From assembly GCF_900104575.1 (NCBI RefSeq), contig NZ_LT629731.1, positions 1,223,051-1,287,050 of the forward strand: a stretch of DNA of 64,000 nucleotides, read 5' to 3'. The notes beneath the pieces were generated by a model. It did no database searches and was not told the origin of the DNA. It saw nothing but the letters and a program-made list of their open reading frames with translations. Positions 1 through 8,520 of this stretch are shown here, piece after piece (position 1 is the first letter of the stretch; the number at the start of each line of letters is the position of its first letter). Origin of the DNA: Bacillus tuaregi (GTDB lineage Bacteria; Bacillota; Bacilli; Bacillales; Cytobacillaceae). The position numbers and the translations under genes are program-made.

Positions 1-25
1 ATGCTTTTTCACGTAACGTTGACAT
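1..25 (-). CDS. 5' end of a gene running off the left edge
   Basis: On the minus strand an ATG at 25 follows a good ribosome binding site (AAAGGAG, about 11 bases upstream) and reads MSTLREKA before the window ends. The strong RBS and the open frame make a real gene start likely, but eight codons are too few to assign a family. Confidence 0.45.
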
Positions 26-112
26 TTGTGTTGTCTCTCCTTTGGGATAGTTTCATTGATTAATACTGATAGTAAAAAGATAGTATGAATGCTGTGACTC
101 TTAGAATAGATC

Positions 113-286
113 TTAAACTGCAACTAGTTTAACTGAGCGGTTGTAGAAGGAAATCACCTCGGTAAGGATTTTGTAGCCTTGAATACTCTTGTAAGCTTCT
201 TTTGCTTCTTTCTCTGTTTTAAATTCATAAATCTTTGTTTCTTGATTTTGGTAGGCGGTGATTACCCACATCATTACTTCTTCCAT
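113..286 (-). CDS. small hypothetical protein, 57 aa
   Basis: Minus-strand ORF opening MEEVMMWVITAYQNQ and ending SVKLVAV. GGGAGA lies upstream of the ATG. It has mixed strand/helix character with a Lys/Glu-rich middle (TEKEAKEAYKSIQ), no signal peptide and no membrane segment. It looks like a small cytosolic alpha/beta protein. I do not recognise the family. The coding-like composition and RBS support a real gene; the function is unknown. Confidence 0.55.
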   Translation of the reverse strand: MEEVMMWVITAYQNQETKIYEFKTEKEAKEAYKSIQGYKILTEVISFYNRSVKLVAV

Positions 287-619
287 TTTAAGATCAATTC
301 TCCCTTTTACTTTTTATTTGCTTAATACCTGTTAACACTCGTAATTATAACAGCCTGAAATAAATTGAAAATACTTTCTACAAAAGAAGTCAAAAGATTA
401 CAAAAAAATTCTATATAAATAGCGGTTTTCTATAAAAAAAATCTTGTATTTTTGTATGTTTTTGAAAAAATCACTTTGAAAGACGTAAAGATACGATTTT
501 ATTTAGCTCAAAAAGCTTTTTATTGTCGAAAAAAAGGGTAATACTAAATAAGACATAATGAAAAGAAGATGATGTAAAATAGGTATACAGATATTAAAGT
601 AAAAAAAGGAGCTTTCAAA
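287..619. other. AT-rich intergenic region
   Basis: About 330 bp without a convincing ORF, RNA or repeat. It is very AT-rich, with several A and T runs, and presumably holds the promoters of the two divergent small genes that flank it. I could not place a clear -35/-10 pair. Confidence 0.5.
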
Positions 620-847
620 ATGGCAGATGAAAAAGAAGTAAAAAAAGATAATAAAGAAGAGGTTTCAGTCAATAAAGCAGCTGAAGGTGATTTGATAGAA
701 ATTAAGAAGGGTCCTCTGAAAGGGAAGAAAGGGAAGGTCATTGTATTAAGGGAAAACTCTGTTATTGTTGAAATAGGAACAAATTCAAAGACCGATGAAC
801 CAATCAAAACAGTCGTCAACCACAAAAATTATAAAAAGGCTAAATAA
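620..847 (+). CDS. DUF2187 (YkvS-like, KOW-type) protein
   Basis: A 75-aa protein with a highly charged Lys/Glu N-terminus (about residues 1-22) and a compact beta domain (about 25-70). The stretch EGDLIEIKKGPLKGKKGKVI is a KOW-like motif, which in other proteins contacts nucleic acid or ribosomes. It matches the DUF2187/YkvS family of Bacillus; the cellular role is not established. AAAAAAGGAG precedes the ATG, and a strong terminator follows 15 bases after the stop, so it is a single-gene unit. The long minus-strand ORF over it is a shadow. Confidence 0.85.
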   Translation: MADEKEVKKDNKEEVSVNKAAEGDLIEIKKGPLKGKKGKVIVLRENSVIVEIGTNSKTDEPIKTVVNHKNYKKAK

Positions 848-861
848 GGGTTATACATAGT

Positions 862-900
862 AAAAAAACGTTTCTGCCATTGCGTCAGAAACGTTTTTTT
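862..900 (+). terminator. intrinsic terminator after the DUF2187 gene
   Basis: Stem AAACGTTTCTG / CAGAAACGTTT with a short loop and a T run. A-rich 5' flanks make it usable in both directions, so it can also serve the convergent hemolysin-III gene. Confidence 0.85.
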
Positions 901-924
901 ATCTGTGAATTAATCACGAGTATT

Positions 925-1572
925 TTATATTACATATAAAAATACAGACAGGAAATGTGCACAGCTTCCTAATAGGATGAACATATGGAAGATTTCATGA
1001 AATCCTACATGTCTAAATTGCAGGAACTTTGGCTTAACTGCGTAAACGATTCCTCCAATAGTATAAAGGATACCGCCCAGCACTAAAAGATATAGGCCGG
1101 TCATATTAATGCTGTTAGATAATGGCGAGACTACAATGATGACCATCCAGCCCATGGCGATATAGAGTAGAGTTGATAACCATCTTGGGCATTGAAACCA
1201 AACCATTTTAAATATAACGCCGCAAACGGCAACTACGGAAATAATCGAAAATAGTACCCAACCAAGCATACCCTCTAAGCTGATTAAACAAAAGGGAGCA
1301 TAGGTACCGGCAATCAGGATGAAAATCATGGAATGATCTAATTTTCTTAAAAAGGCAATGACCTTGTCTTTAGCGATTACCATATGGTAGGTTGCGGATG
1401 CTGTATATAAAAGAATCATACTGATTCCAAAAATCATGACGGCTGTAATGGCAATAGGTGATCCATCTGTAAGTGAGGCTTTGATCACCATTGCTAGTAA
1501 GGCGATAAAAGCAAGCAAAGCGCCGGCCAGATGTGTAAGACCATTTATCGGTTCACGAATATAATTTCCCAT
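925..1572 (-). CDS. hemolysin III family (PAQR/TrhA) membrane protein
   Basis: A 215-aa integral membrane protein with about seven hydrophobic segments. It starts MGNYIREPINGLTHLAGALL and carries family hallmarks: an early H in GLTHLAG, SATYH around residue 62, DHSMIFILIAGTYAPF near 80-95, and GFHEIFHMF near the C-terminus. These conserved His/Asp/Ser residues are the predicted metal site of the PAQR-type hydrolase fold. Bacillus homologues (YplQ/TrhA) have been linked to membrane homeostasis; true haemolysis is doubtful. GGAGG sits 6 bases before the ATG. Confidence 0.9.
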   Translation of the reverse strand: MGNYIREPINGLTHLAGALLAFIALLAMVIKASLTDGSPIAITAVMIFGISMILLYTASATYHMVIAKDKVIAFLRKLDHSMIFILIAGTYAPFCLISLEGMLGWVLFSIISVVAVCGVIFKMVWFQCPRWLSTLLYIAMGWMVIIVVSPLSNSINMTGLYLLVLGGILYTIGGIVYAVKPKFLQFRHVGFHEIFHMFILLGSCAHFLSVFLYVI

Positions 1573-1714
1573 TTGAATCCTCCTATAATGTTATGTAGTT
1601 TTTATAACTACTTATAATAATATAGGTATAATCATATGTAGTCAATATTTACTTTTAGGAAAAATTACTGTAGTATGGAGTTAAATGCTATAGCACAGAA
1701 AAGGGAATTGAGTT

Positions 1715-2296
1715 ATGGAGAATATGAATAAATGGATTGACAAGCTTGGTTTAGACAATAACATTACCTTAGAGGATATGCCAAATCTTGACCTGTACAT
1801 GGACCAGGTTATTCAATTATTTGAAAGTAGGTTAAACAGTACAAAACGAGGTCCTGATGACAAGGTGTTAACTAAGACGATGATTAACAATTATGCAAAA
1901 GGAAAGCTGCTTATTCCGATTAAAAATAAGAAATATTCAAAGGAACATCTGATTTTAATCAGTCTTATTTATCAATTAAAGGGAGCGCTTTCCATCAATG
2001 ATATAAAGTTGACCTTAGATGGTATAAATGAAAAAGCGGTTATAGGGGACATGGATTTAGAAGGCTTTTATAGAAGTTATTTGAAAATTTCTCAATCAAA
2101 TGTTCAGCAGTTTATGACGGATATGGAACATCAGGTAGAAGAGACCGCAAAAGAAATAGACGGCTTAAAGGATAAGGATGCACAGTATTTGGAGAGAGTG
2201 TTATTAATCACTTCCTTGACCAATATTAGTAATTTATATCGAAGGGCTGCAGAAAGACTAGTGGACGAGATAACTCTTGAGAAAAAAGGAGAATAA
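1715..2296 (+). CDS. DUF1836 domain protein
   Basis: A 193-aa soluble, helical protein. The central part (about residues 50-110, with VLTKTMINNYAKGKLLIPI and YSKEHLILISLIYQLKG) matches DUF1836, which resembles a MerR-like winged helix. A role in gene regulation is therefore plausible but not proven. The C-terminal third is a long helix, possibly for oligomerisation. The start has only a modest RBS (AAGGGAATTGAG). A hairpin terminator overlaps its last codons. Confidence 0.75.
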   Translation: MENMNKWIDKLGLDNNITLEDMPNLDLYMDQVIQLFESRLNSTKRGPDDKVLTKTMINNYAKGKLLIPIKNKKYSKEHLILISLIYQLKGALSINDIKLTLDGINEKAVIGDMDLEGFYRSYLKISQSNVQQFMTDMEHQVEETAKEIDGLKDKDAQYLERVLLITSLTNISNLYRRAAERLVDEITLEKKGE

Positions 2297-2328
2297 TCAT
2301 ATCAAAGGATATGGTTATTCTCCTTTTT
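2283..2328. terminator. bidirectional terminator between convergent genes
   Basis: Long stem GGAGAATAA...TTATTCTCC with inner CATATC/GATATG pairing, A-rich on the left and T-rich on the right. It serves DUF1836 on the + strand and the small convergent minus gene. It overlaps the last codons of the former. Confidence 0.85.
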
Positions 2329-2457
2329 CTATTTGTTTTTTCTCATTTCGCGTGCTGCTTTCTTTCTGGCTTTTTTACTTAAGCCAGCTTCTGCCCCAAA
2401 TTCCGTATCACTGCTTCCAGTATGTGGCTGATTTCGATTGTTATTTTTGTTAGTCAT
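2329..2457 (-). CDS. small basic protein, 42 aa
   Basis: Minus-strand ORF beginning MTNKNNNRNQPHTGSSDTEF and ending KKARKKAAREMRKNK. An excellent GGAGGAGGAG RBS lies just before the ATG. The Asn/Ser-rich N-terminus, the TEF-type motif and the strongly basic tail recall minor small acid-soluble or other small spore proteins of Bacillus, but I cannot assign a named family. It shares a bidirectional terminator with the DUF1836 gene. Confidence 0.65.
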   Translation of the reverse strand: MTNKNNNRNQPHTGSSDTEFGAEAGLSKKARKKAAREMRKNK

Positions 2458-2521
2458 ATGCTCCTCCTCCGTTCTTCGTTGTAATGCTGCTTTCTGATTC
2501 TAATGTAGATAAAACCAGAAT

Positions 2522-2749
2522 ATGTTTAGCTACCTCAAACGTTTTATGGTGAAAGGCTATGTAGCAAACCAAAAAAGATATAAAACGTATAATCAAGTAG
2601 CTAAACTTAGTATGAGTTTATTTCTTCTATTTATTCTTAGTTTTGTTATCTTTTATTTTTCAAATATAGTGGTTTTGCGATTAGTTGTTTTTAGAAATGG
2701 TACAATTAACCTGCATAAAAAATCAACAATGTACCTAACAAAGCTTTAG
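2522..2749 (+). CDS. doubtful small membrane ORF, 75 aa
   Basis: An open frame with one clear hydrophobic segment (LSMSLFLLFILSFVIFYFSN, about residues 28-48) in a basic context. There is no convincing Shine-Dalgarno sequence before the ATG, and the first third overlaps a large imperfect palindrome (2524-2606), so the ORF may be fortuitous. No family was recognised. Confidence 0.25.
   Translation: MFSYLKRFMVKGYVANQKRYKTYNQVAKLSMSLFLLFILSFVIFYFSNIVVLRLVVFRNGTINLHKKSTMYLTKL
2524..2606. repeat. imperfect long inverted repeat
   Basis: Nested arms GTTTAGCTAC (2524-2533) / GTAGCTAAAC (2597-2606) and ACGTTTTAT (2539-2547) / ATAAAACGT (2580-2588), around a 32-base centre. No T run follows, so it is not a standard terminator. 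It may be an RNA structure or a small palindromic repeat. Confidence 0.6.
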
Positions 2750-2781
2750 ATAAAAATAATGAGAGGCGTTTATGCCTCTCA

Positions 2782-3969
2782 TTATGATTCAGTTTCTCTA
2801 TTTGCATGTAATGGATATTTTTGTTCTTCCTCCAAAGAGGCGGATATTGCTGCTGTTAGGCTCTGTGCACTGTTTGAATCATGGCCTGCTTCCCAGAGCA
2901 TCATTCCGCCGAAGCTATTATCCAGTGCAAGCTTTGTTTTTCTTCGAACTGTCTCCATGCCATTATAGTGATAAGTAGTTCCATTCATAACAACTGTATC
3001 CTGACTAGCATTGTCTGAACTTTGGTTGATGATTGCCGCATAGGAAATCTGTTTGCTGTTGGGGTCTTCCGGCTGTGCGTAGAAAGGTACACCCAAAATC
3101 AGTTTTTCTTTAGCAATCTGATGGCTGTCGAACAGATTAGACCAATAGTGTACGATATTTTCCACATGATGATAGGGAGCTAAATTGGCTGCATTGTAGC
3201 CGCCGTCCCATTGTCCATCGTAGGCCATAATATTGACGTAGTCTACATCTTGAAACATGGCTGGTTCATAAATAACATTATGAATTTCTGTCCCAGCTAC
3301 ACTATGCACCTTGGCATTGACAGCAATGGATAATTCCTTATCTTGACTATGAAGCTTTCCATATAAATCATGTATAAAAACAGCTAAATTTCTCGCATCT
3401 TCCGCAGTACGAGGATGTTCAAAATCAATATCAATTCCATCTAGCTGTTCTCGTGCAGCAATGCCTTCAAGCTCGGTAACGAGTCTAGCGCGGGCTGCTG
3501 GATTGGATATAGCTTCCTTAAAATAATCATAGGATTCTCCGCCTTGGATGTGATACCAGCCGCCAATAGCCAGCATTACTTTTGTATCCTGCTCATGTGC
3601 TTGTGCAACAATCGTCTGCAAATTACCTATAGCTGTATCGCCGTTGAATAATAGACTACCGTCCTTTGCAGGATGTGCAAAGGAAAAAATAATATGTGTT
3701 AAGTCTTCATAATTGACGATATTAGGGTCTCGAAAATCCTGAACATAACCCATCAACACTTTTGATTGCTCTGTTTCAGATTTTTGTTCCTGTTCTGGTA
3801 TTGTCGATCGCTCCTGTTTTTCATTGTCCTTCTTAGGTGTTCGTTGTGCTTCCTTTATATCTTCTGCCTTTAATTGGCTGTTGTGATTAGAATATAAGAC
3901 TCCTGAAAAAAATCCTCCGCAAAAAACGATCATGCTCATCACAGCTATTTGGAGTTTGCGTATCCTCAT
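2782..3969 (-). CDS. membrane-anchored glycoside hydrolase family 18 protein
   Basis: A 395-aa protein with an N-terminal hydrophobic anchor (about residues 5-25), a charged Glu/Lys/Gln linker (about 30-75) and a GH18 TIM barrel. The catalytic signature DGIDIDFEH (DxxDxDxE) is intact, and LAIGGW is the conserved barrel strand. GH18 enzymes of bacilli cleave beta-1,4 GlcNAc linkages in chitin, peptidoglycan or spore cortex; the anchor places this one outside the membrane facing the wall. The start chosen is the ATG at 3969, eight bases after GGGAGG, not the upstream ATG at 3987. Confidence 0.88.
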   Translation of the reverse strand: MRIRKLQIAVMSMIVFCGGFFSGVLYSNHNSQLKAEDIKEAQRTPKKDNEKQERSTIPEQEQKSETEQSKVLMGYVQDFRDPNIVNYEDLTHIIFSFAHPAKDGSLLFNGDTAIGNLQTIVAQAHEQDTKVMLAIGGWYHIQGGESYDYFKEAISNPAARARLVTELEGIAAREQLDGIDIDFEHPRTAEDARNLAVFIHDLYGKLHSQDKELSIAVNAKVHSVAGTEIHNVIYEPAMFQDVDYVNIMAYDGQWDGGYNAANLAPYHHVENIVHYWSNLFDSHQIAKEKLILGVPFYAQPEDPNSKQISYAAIINQSSDNASQDTVVMNGTTYHYNGMETVRRKTKLALDNSFGGMMLWEAGHDSNSAQSLTAAISASLEEEQKYPLHANRETES

Positions 3970-4089
3970 AGTTACAACCTCCCTCAATTGTTTCGTATCT
4001 ATGATTATAGCAAAATAGTAAATGAAGGGAGGCTGGTAAAGAGAGGAAGTTTGTGGGTTCCACTTTGCGAGTAGAAGATTTCAATGGAA

Positions 4090-4479
4090 TTACCGAAAAC
4101 GGTAGCCTGCACCCTAAACCGTTTCGGGGTTTGATGCATCACGTTCAATTTTCTCTCTAATCTTACGAATATGAACGGTGACAGCAGAGATATCACCACT
4201 GCTATCTAAGCCCCAAATTCGTTGAAATAAATGATCCTTGCTAAAAACTTGATTTGGATTCATCGCTAAAAAGGGAAGTACATCAAATTCCTTAGACGTA
4301 AATACTGTAAGCGAGGTTTCTTTTCCTGTTAAATCAAGTTCAATGGGATGGTCACCGTCTTTTTGCTCCATTACTGTAATTTGCTGCTGTAGGTTTTTGG
4401 TCATCACATCAATCAGGTTTTCCACATCATCCTGAAGCTCAGCTGTGTTTTTAAGATGGGGATGATTTGAAAAATCCAT
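4090..4479 (-). pseudogene. remnant of an OmpR-family response regulator
   Basis: The reading frame keeps an OmpR-type winged-helix DNA-binding domain: VFTSKEFDVLPFLAMNPNQV, then FSKDHLFQRIWG, then VTVHIRKIREKIERDASNPETV. An in-frame TAG (4114-4116) interrupts it exactly where family members read W-G-x-G-Y-x-F. Beyond the stop the same frame continues GAGYRFR and ends at TAA (4090-4092), so the stop looks like a W-to-amber change. The N-terminal receiver domain is missing as well. No sensor kinase gene is adjacent. It is almost certainly non-functional. Confidence 0.82.
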
Positions 4480-4641
4480 TTTATAGATTGAATCTAAAGT
4501 CTAATCGACAGTTCTAAACGGAAGCTAAACTAATTATTAAATTTTTCTTAAATAGTAAGGTGGTTCTTTCTTTTATAATCAGCTATCATGAAAAAGGAAA
4601 AGCTAAGCAGTTGTATATAGATAATAAATGGAGGCTCTGTG

Positions 4642-5430
4642 ATGAAATATAAAGTACTTTTTTTAGATATAGATGGAACGATATTAAAGCAGGATCATAC
4701 CTATACGGAATCAACGAAGGATGCTATTTTTCAAGTGCTAGAGCAAGGGGTTGAGGTATTTATTGCGACAGGTCGTCCGCTTCATGAAGTAAAAGAACTT
4801 GCGAAGGAATTACATATCCAATCCTATATTGGACAAAATGGGGCGTTAGCTATTTATCAAGATAGAACGCTTGTAGAAGAACCGATGGAACGACATCTAG
4901 TAGAGAAGTTTCTAAAGATTGCTAAGGATAATAATCATGAATTGATCCTTTTTACCAATGAAAAAAATTATCTTACTTCACTGGACCATCCTAAGGTTCG
5001 GCAGTTTCTTCAATCATTTCAGATGAATCATAATAACTTATTTACTGAAGATGTAATTGAGCATATTTTAGGACTTACCGTGTTAAATGTATCTGATGCT
5101 TCACAAACGTCATTATATAATTTTGATGAGAACATCCGATTATCACAGGTAAATATTGAAGGCAATCAGCATGCCTTCGATGTTATCCGAACGAATGTAA
5201 ATAAAGGAGAAGCGGTAAAAAAATTGCTTCAGCATTTACAAATACCAAAAGAGCAAGCCATTGCTTTTGGAGATGGAATGAATGATAAGGAAATGCTTCA
5301 GGCTGTGGGAGAAAGCTTTGCAATGGAAAACGCTACCCCTGCCTTGTTTCCATATGCAAAGAACAAAACTACGTCCGTAAACGATTCAGGAATCTATAAT
5401 GGATTGAAGAAATTAGGTGTGATTAAATAG
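4642..5430 (+). CDS. Cof-type HAD hydrolase
   Basis: A 262-aa cytosolic HAD-superfamily phosphatase. Motif I is DIDGTIL (nucleophile Asp plus acid/base Asp) near residue 8, ATGRP is motif II near 42, a Lys is followed by GVNKGEA-like NKGEAVKKLL near 195, and motif IV is FGDGMNDKEML near 212. The Cof/YkrA group dephosphorylates sugar phosphates, PLP, FMN or similar; the substrate cannot be told from sequence. ATG 4642 follows GGAGG by 7 bases and is preferred over GTG 4639. Confidence 0.9.
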   Translation: MKYKVLFLDIDGTILKQDHTYTESTKDAIFQVLEQGVEVFIATGRPLHEVKELAKELHIQSYIGQNGALAIYQDRTLVEEPMERHLVEKFLKIAKDNNHELILFTNEKNYLTSLDHPKVRQFLQSFQMNHNNLFTEDVIEHILGLTVLNVSDASQTSLYNFDENIRLSQVNIEGNQHAFDVIRTNVNKGEAVKKLLQHLQIPKEQAIAFGDGMNDKEMLQAVGESFAMENATPALFPYAKNKTTSVNDSGIYNGLKKLGVIK

Positions 5431-5480
5431 AGGTTGTATAGAGTTAGGCGAAAAAGCAGTCGGATGGGGGAGAGTGTAAT

Positions 5481-6413
5481 ATGCAGATAGAGAATATATT
5501 AGTTGTCAGCCCAATGTGGAAAGAGATTCAGAGTTTAATTTCAGAGAATAAGTTACAAAAGAATTTTCGTTACGTATCTGAGACTCAAGTAGTACAGGAT
5601 GATTTAGAATGGGCAGATGCCTTTGTTGCTTTTAATATTGAAAAGGAGTTTGATTATCGGCAGGTTAAATGGGTACATTCCCTTGGTGCTGGTGTAGACA
5701 GCTTTGTATATAAAAAAGAATGGCCTGAACAAGTCCTATTAACAAGAACGATTTGCTCCTTTGGACAAAGAATAGCTGAATATTGTTTGAGCTACATATT
5801 AAGGGACATTCAGTTTCATGAACAATTCCAACGCAATAAGCTTGAAAAAAGGTGGCAGCCTATAACCCCAGGTTTATTAAGCGAGCAAAAGGTAATGATT
5901 TTCGGGACTGGCGAGATTGGTCAAACGATGGCGAAGACCTTTTCTTTTTTAGGGGTTGATGTTTATGGCGTGTCATTAAGCGGAAAGACAAAAGAATACT
6001 TTTCAGAGGTTAATGCTATTGACAGCTTTGAAGATCGACTAAAAGAAATGAATTACATTATTAATACGCTGCCGCTAACAGAAAATACAACCGGTCTTTT
6101 TGATCATGAATTTTTTCAAGCTGTACACGATGTGGGTTTTATTAATGTTGGGCGAGGTGCTTCCTTGGATGAAGCCGCACTGCTGCTCGCTTTAGAGAAA
6201 CAGCAAGTACGTTTTGCTGTTCTCGATGTATTTTCCAATGAGCCGCTATCAAGTGAAAATAAGCTATGGGAGCATCCACATGTGTGGATTACCCCGCATA
6301 TTTCTGCTGTCACGACTCCTAGTGAAGGGGTTGACTGCTTTATCGACACGTTAAAGAATATTGAAGCAAATAAACCTCTCTTGAATAAAGTGGATATTCA
6401 AAAAGGTTACTAG
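5481..6413 (+). CDS. D-2-hydroxyacid dehydrogenase (NAD-binding)
   Basis: A 310-aa protein. The Rossmann motif FGTGEIGQTMAKTF lies around residues 139-152. NVGRGASLDE carries the conserved Arg region, and ITPHIS near 270 carries the catalytic His. It belongs to the phosphoglycerate-dehydrogenase-like family, which reduces 2-keto acids to D-2-hydroxy acids; the true substrate is unknown. It lies 50 bp after the HAD gene on the same strand and may be co-transcribed. A GGGGGAGAG RBS precedes the ATG. Confidence 0.88.
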   Translation: MQIENILVVSPMWKEIQSLISENKLQKNFRYVSETQVVQDDLEWADAFVAFNIEKEFDYRQVKWVHSLGAGVDSFVYKKEWPEQVLLTRTICSFGQRIAEYCLSYILRDIQFHEQFQRNKLEKRWQPITPGLLSEQKVMIFGTGEIGQTMAKTFSFLGVDVYGVSLSGKTKEYFSEVNAIDSFEDRLKEMNYIINTLPLTENTTGLFDHEFFQAVHDVGFINVGRGASLDEAALLLALEKQQVRFAVLDVFSNEPLSSENKLWEHPHVWITPHISAVTTPSEGVDCFIDTLKNIEANKPLLNKVDIQKGY

Positions 6414-6420
6414 ATAATGG

Positions 6421-6466
6421 AAAAAAAGAGCTGTCCCAAAAGATGCTGAAATCTTTAGGACAGCTC
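6421..6466 (-). terminator. terminator downstream of acsA
   Basis: Stem GAGCTGTCC / GGACAGCTC. On the minus strand it is followed by a run of seven Ts, so it mainly terminates acsA; it may also stop + strand transcripts from the dehydrogenase gene. Confidence 0.8.
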
Positions 6467-6540
6467 ATCCATTACTTTATTGCCGAAAGAGTGATAGAGT
6501 ATAGTATAGATTTCATGAATGATAAATTTTGTTTCGGCAA

Positions 6541-8259
6541 TTAATCTTCCATTGTAGATAAATCACCTGTTGGTAGACCAAGCTCCCACGCTTTTAGGAC
6601 GCGGCGCATGATTTTTCCGGAACGGGTTTTTGGCATTGTATCACGAACCTCGAATAAACGAGGCGCTGCATGAGCGGCAAGCTTTGTTTTGACAAAGTTA
6701 CGGATTTCAAGCAGTAATTCTTCACTTTCTGTATAGCCGGAACGCAATGTGATGAAGGCTTTAATGACTTCACCTCGAACGGGATCCGGTACACCGATAA
6801 CACCAGCCTCTGCGACTGCAGGGTGTTCAACAAGCTTACTCTCAACCTCGAAAGGTCCTACGCGCTCACCAGAAGTGTTGATAACATCATCTACACGTCC
6901 TTCGAACCAGAAATAACCGTCTGGATCTTTATACGCGGAGTCGCCTGTTACAAACCAGCCATTTAGGAAATATTGCTCGTAACGCTCTGGGTTATTCCAA
7001 ATCGTACGAACCATTGCCGGCCATTTTGGTTTAATAGCTAAATTCCCCATGTGATTAGCAGGCAGCTCATGTCCGTTATCATCAATGATGCTGACTTCAA
7101 TACCTGGTAATGGTTTACCCATTGAACCTGGACGGATTGGGTTACTGCGGAAATTCGCACAGATAGCTGAGCCTGTTTCCGTCATCCACCAGTTATCATG
7201 AATACGTAAGTTAAGTGTTTCCAATCCCCAACGAATAACCTCAGGGTTTAATGGTTCACCTGCTGATAACATATGACGAAGGCTAGAAAGATCAAATTTC
7301 TTTGGCAGCTCATCAGTGTTACCCATAAGCAAGCGTAAAGCAGTTGGAGCACTGAACCACACCGTTACTTTATATTTTTCTAATGTTTCAAACCATTCAT
7401 TAGCGTCAAAGCGGCCACCGCGAAGTACATTGGTTACTCCGTTTAACCATGGCGACCACATGCCTGCAGATGTTCCTGTAACCCATCCAGGGTCAGCCGT
7501 ACACCAATAGATGTCATCCTCTTTTAAATCATATACCCATTTTCCTGCTAGGTATTGATGAATCATGGCATCATGAACTTGAAGTACACCCTTTGGCTTT
7601 CCTGTTGAGCCAGAAGTATAAATTAATAGCATTCCATCCTCACGGTCTACCCATTCAATTGTATAGTCATTAGAGCTTTGCATAAGGTCTGTAAATAATA
7701 GCTGGTGTTCCTCTTTCGCTTCGTCAGCGCCAACTAAAATAACATATTGTAAATCTGGTAATTCACTTACAGGAATGCGATTTAGAAGCTCAGGCGTTGT
7801 GACAACCGCTTTAGCGCCGCTGTCTAATAATCGATCCTTAACGGCCTCTTCCATAAATGCCTCGAACATTGGTCCCGCAATGGCTCCAATTCGGATGATT
7901 CCAAGCATAGAAATATAAAGCTCAGGACTACGTGGCATGAAAATAAAGACTCTGTCACCTTTTTCAATACCCTTTGCACGTAAACCATTCGCAAATTGGC
8001 AAGATAGCGCTTTCAAGTCAGAAAAGGTATATTCTTCCTCGCGGTTTGTATCACAATAGATAAAAGCCTTTTTATCTCCTCTGCCTTCATCGACATGACG
8101 ATCGATTGCCTCATATACCATATTGACTTTCCCGGTTTTTGACCACGTAAAATTTTGTTCAATTTTTTTCCAATCCATTTCCTGTACTGCCTTCTCATAG
8201 TTTTGGAGATTTGCAGTAGTATCAATCATTTCAATCTGTTCTTTTAATGTGTTTGCCAT
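6541..8259 (-). CDS. acsA: acetyl-CoA synthetase
   Basis: A 572-aa enzyme, the same length I recall for Bacillus AcsA. It forms acetyl-CoA from acetate, ATP and CoA via acetyl-AMP, in the cytosol. Adenylate-forming motifs are all present: YTSGSTGKPKG (about 215), WWMTETGS (about 360), TGD (about 435), the GRVDD hinge (about 450) and the C-terminal KTRSGKIMRR with the catalytic lysine, which is acetylated in related enzymes. ATG 8259 is seven bases after GGAGG. A sigma-A promoter lies upstream and a terminator downstream, giving a monocistronic unit. The acuABC genes, often neighbours in Bacillus, are not here. Confidence 0.96.
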   Translation of the reverse strand: MANTLKEQIEMIDTTANLQNYEKAVQEMDWKKIEQNFTWSKTGKVNMVYEAIDRHVDEGRGDKKAFIYCDTNREEEYTFSDLKALSCQFANGLRAKGIEKGDRVFIFMPRSPELYISMLGIIRIGAIAGPMFEAFMEEAVKDRLLDSGAKAVVTTPELLNRIPVSELPDLQYVILVGADEAKEEHQLLFTDLMQSSNDYTIEWVDREDGMLLIYTSGSTGKPKGVLQVHDAMIHQYLAGKWVYDLKEDDIYWCTADPGWVTGTSAGMWSPWLNGVTNVLRGGRFDANEWFETLEKYKVTVWFSAPTALRLLMGNTDELPKKFDLSSLRHMLSAGEPLNPEVIRWGLETLNLRIHDNWWMTETGSAICANFRSNPIRPGSMGKPLPGIEVSIIDDNGHELPANHMGNLAIKPKWPAMVRTIWNNPERYEQYFLNGWFVTGDSAYKDPDGYFWFEGRVDDVINTSGERVGPFEVESKLVEHPAVAEAGVIGVPDPVRGEVIKAFITLRSGYTESEELLLEIRNFVKTKLAAHAAPRLFEVRDTMPKTRSGKIMRRVLKAWELGLPTGDLSTMED

Positions 8260-8320
8260 CAAAAACCCTCCTTGTTATCTTGCAATAATGTTATGTAACA
8301 GTAAATTTAATATAGTTTGT

Positions 8321-8350
8321 ATTATAACACAGAGCACCAAAATTTGACAA
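8321..8350 (-). promoter_or_regulatory. sigma-A promoter of acsA
   Basis: Read on the minus strand: TTGTCA, 18 bases, TATAAT. It lies about 60 bp upstream of the acsA start. No clear CcpA cre site was found near it. Confidence 0.75.
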
Positions 8351-8520
8351 TATATTTTGAAAATTTACAATTGCTTAAAATATATAAATTATTTCTTGGA
8401 GACTAACCTAGAAAATTATCAGACCGAGACAGAATATTTTTCCAATGTCTTTTTTCTTTGTTACAATTAAAAGATTAGGTTTTATGCTTTTATGAAAGAA
8501 TATAGAAAGGGTGAATGAAT

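Noticed and set aside
544-825. 93-codon minus-strand ORF opposite the DUF2187 gene
   Set aside because: The + strand gene has a clear RBS, family match and terminator; the minus frame is Phe/Ser-rich and lacks an RBS.
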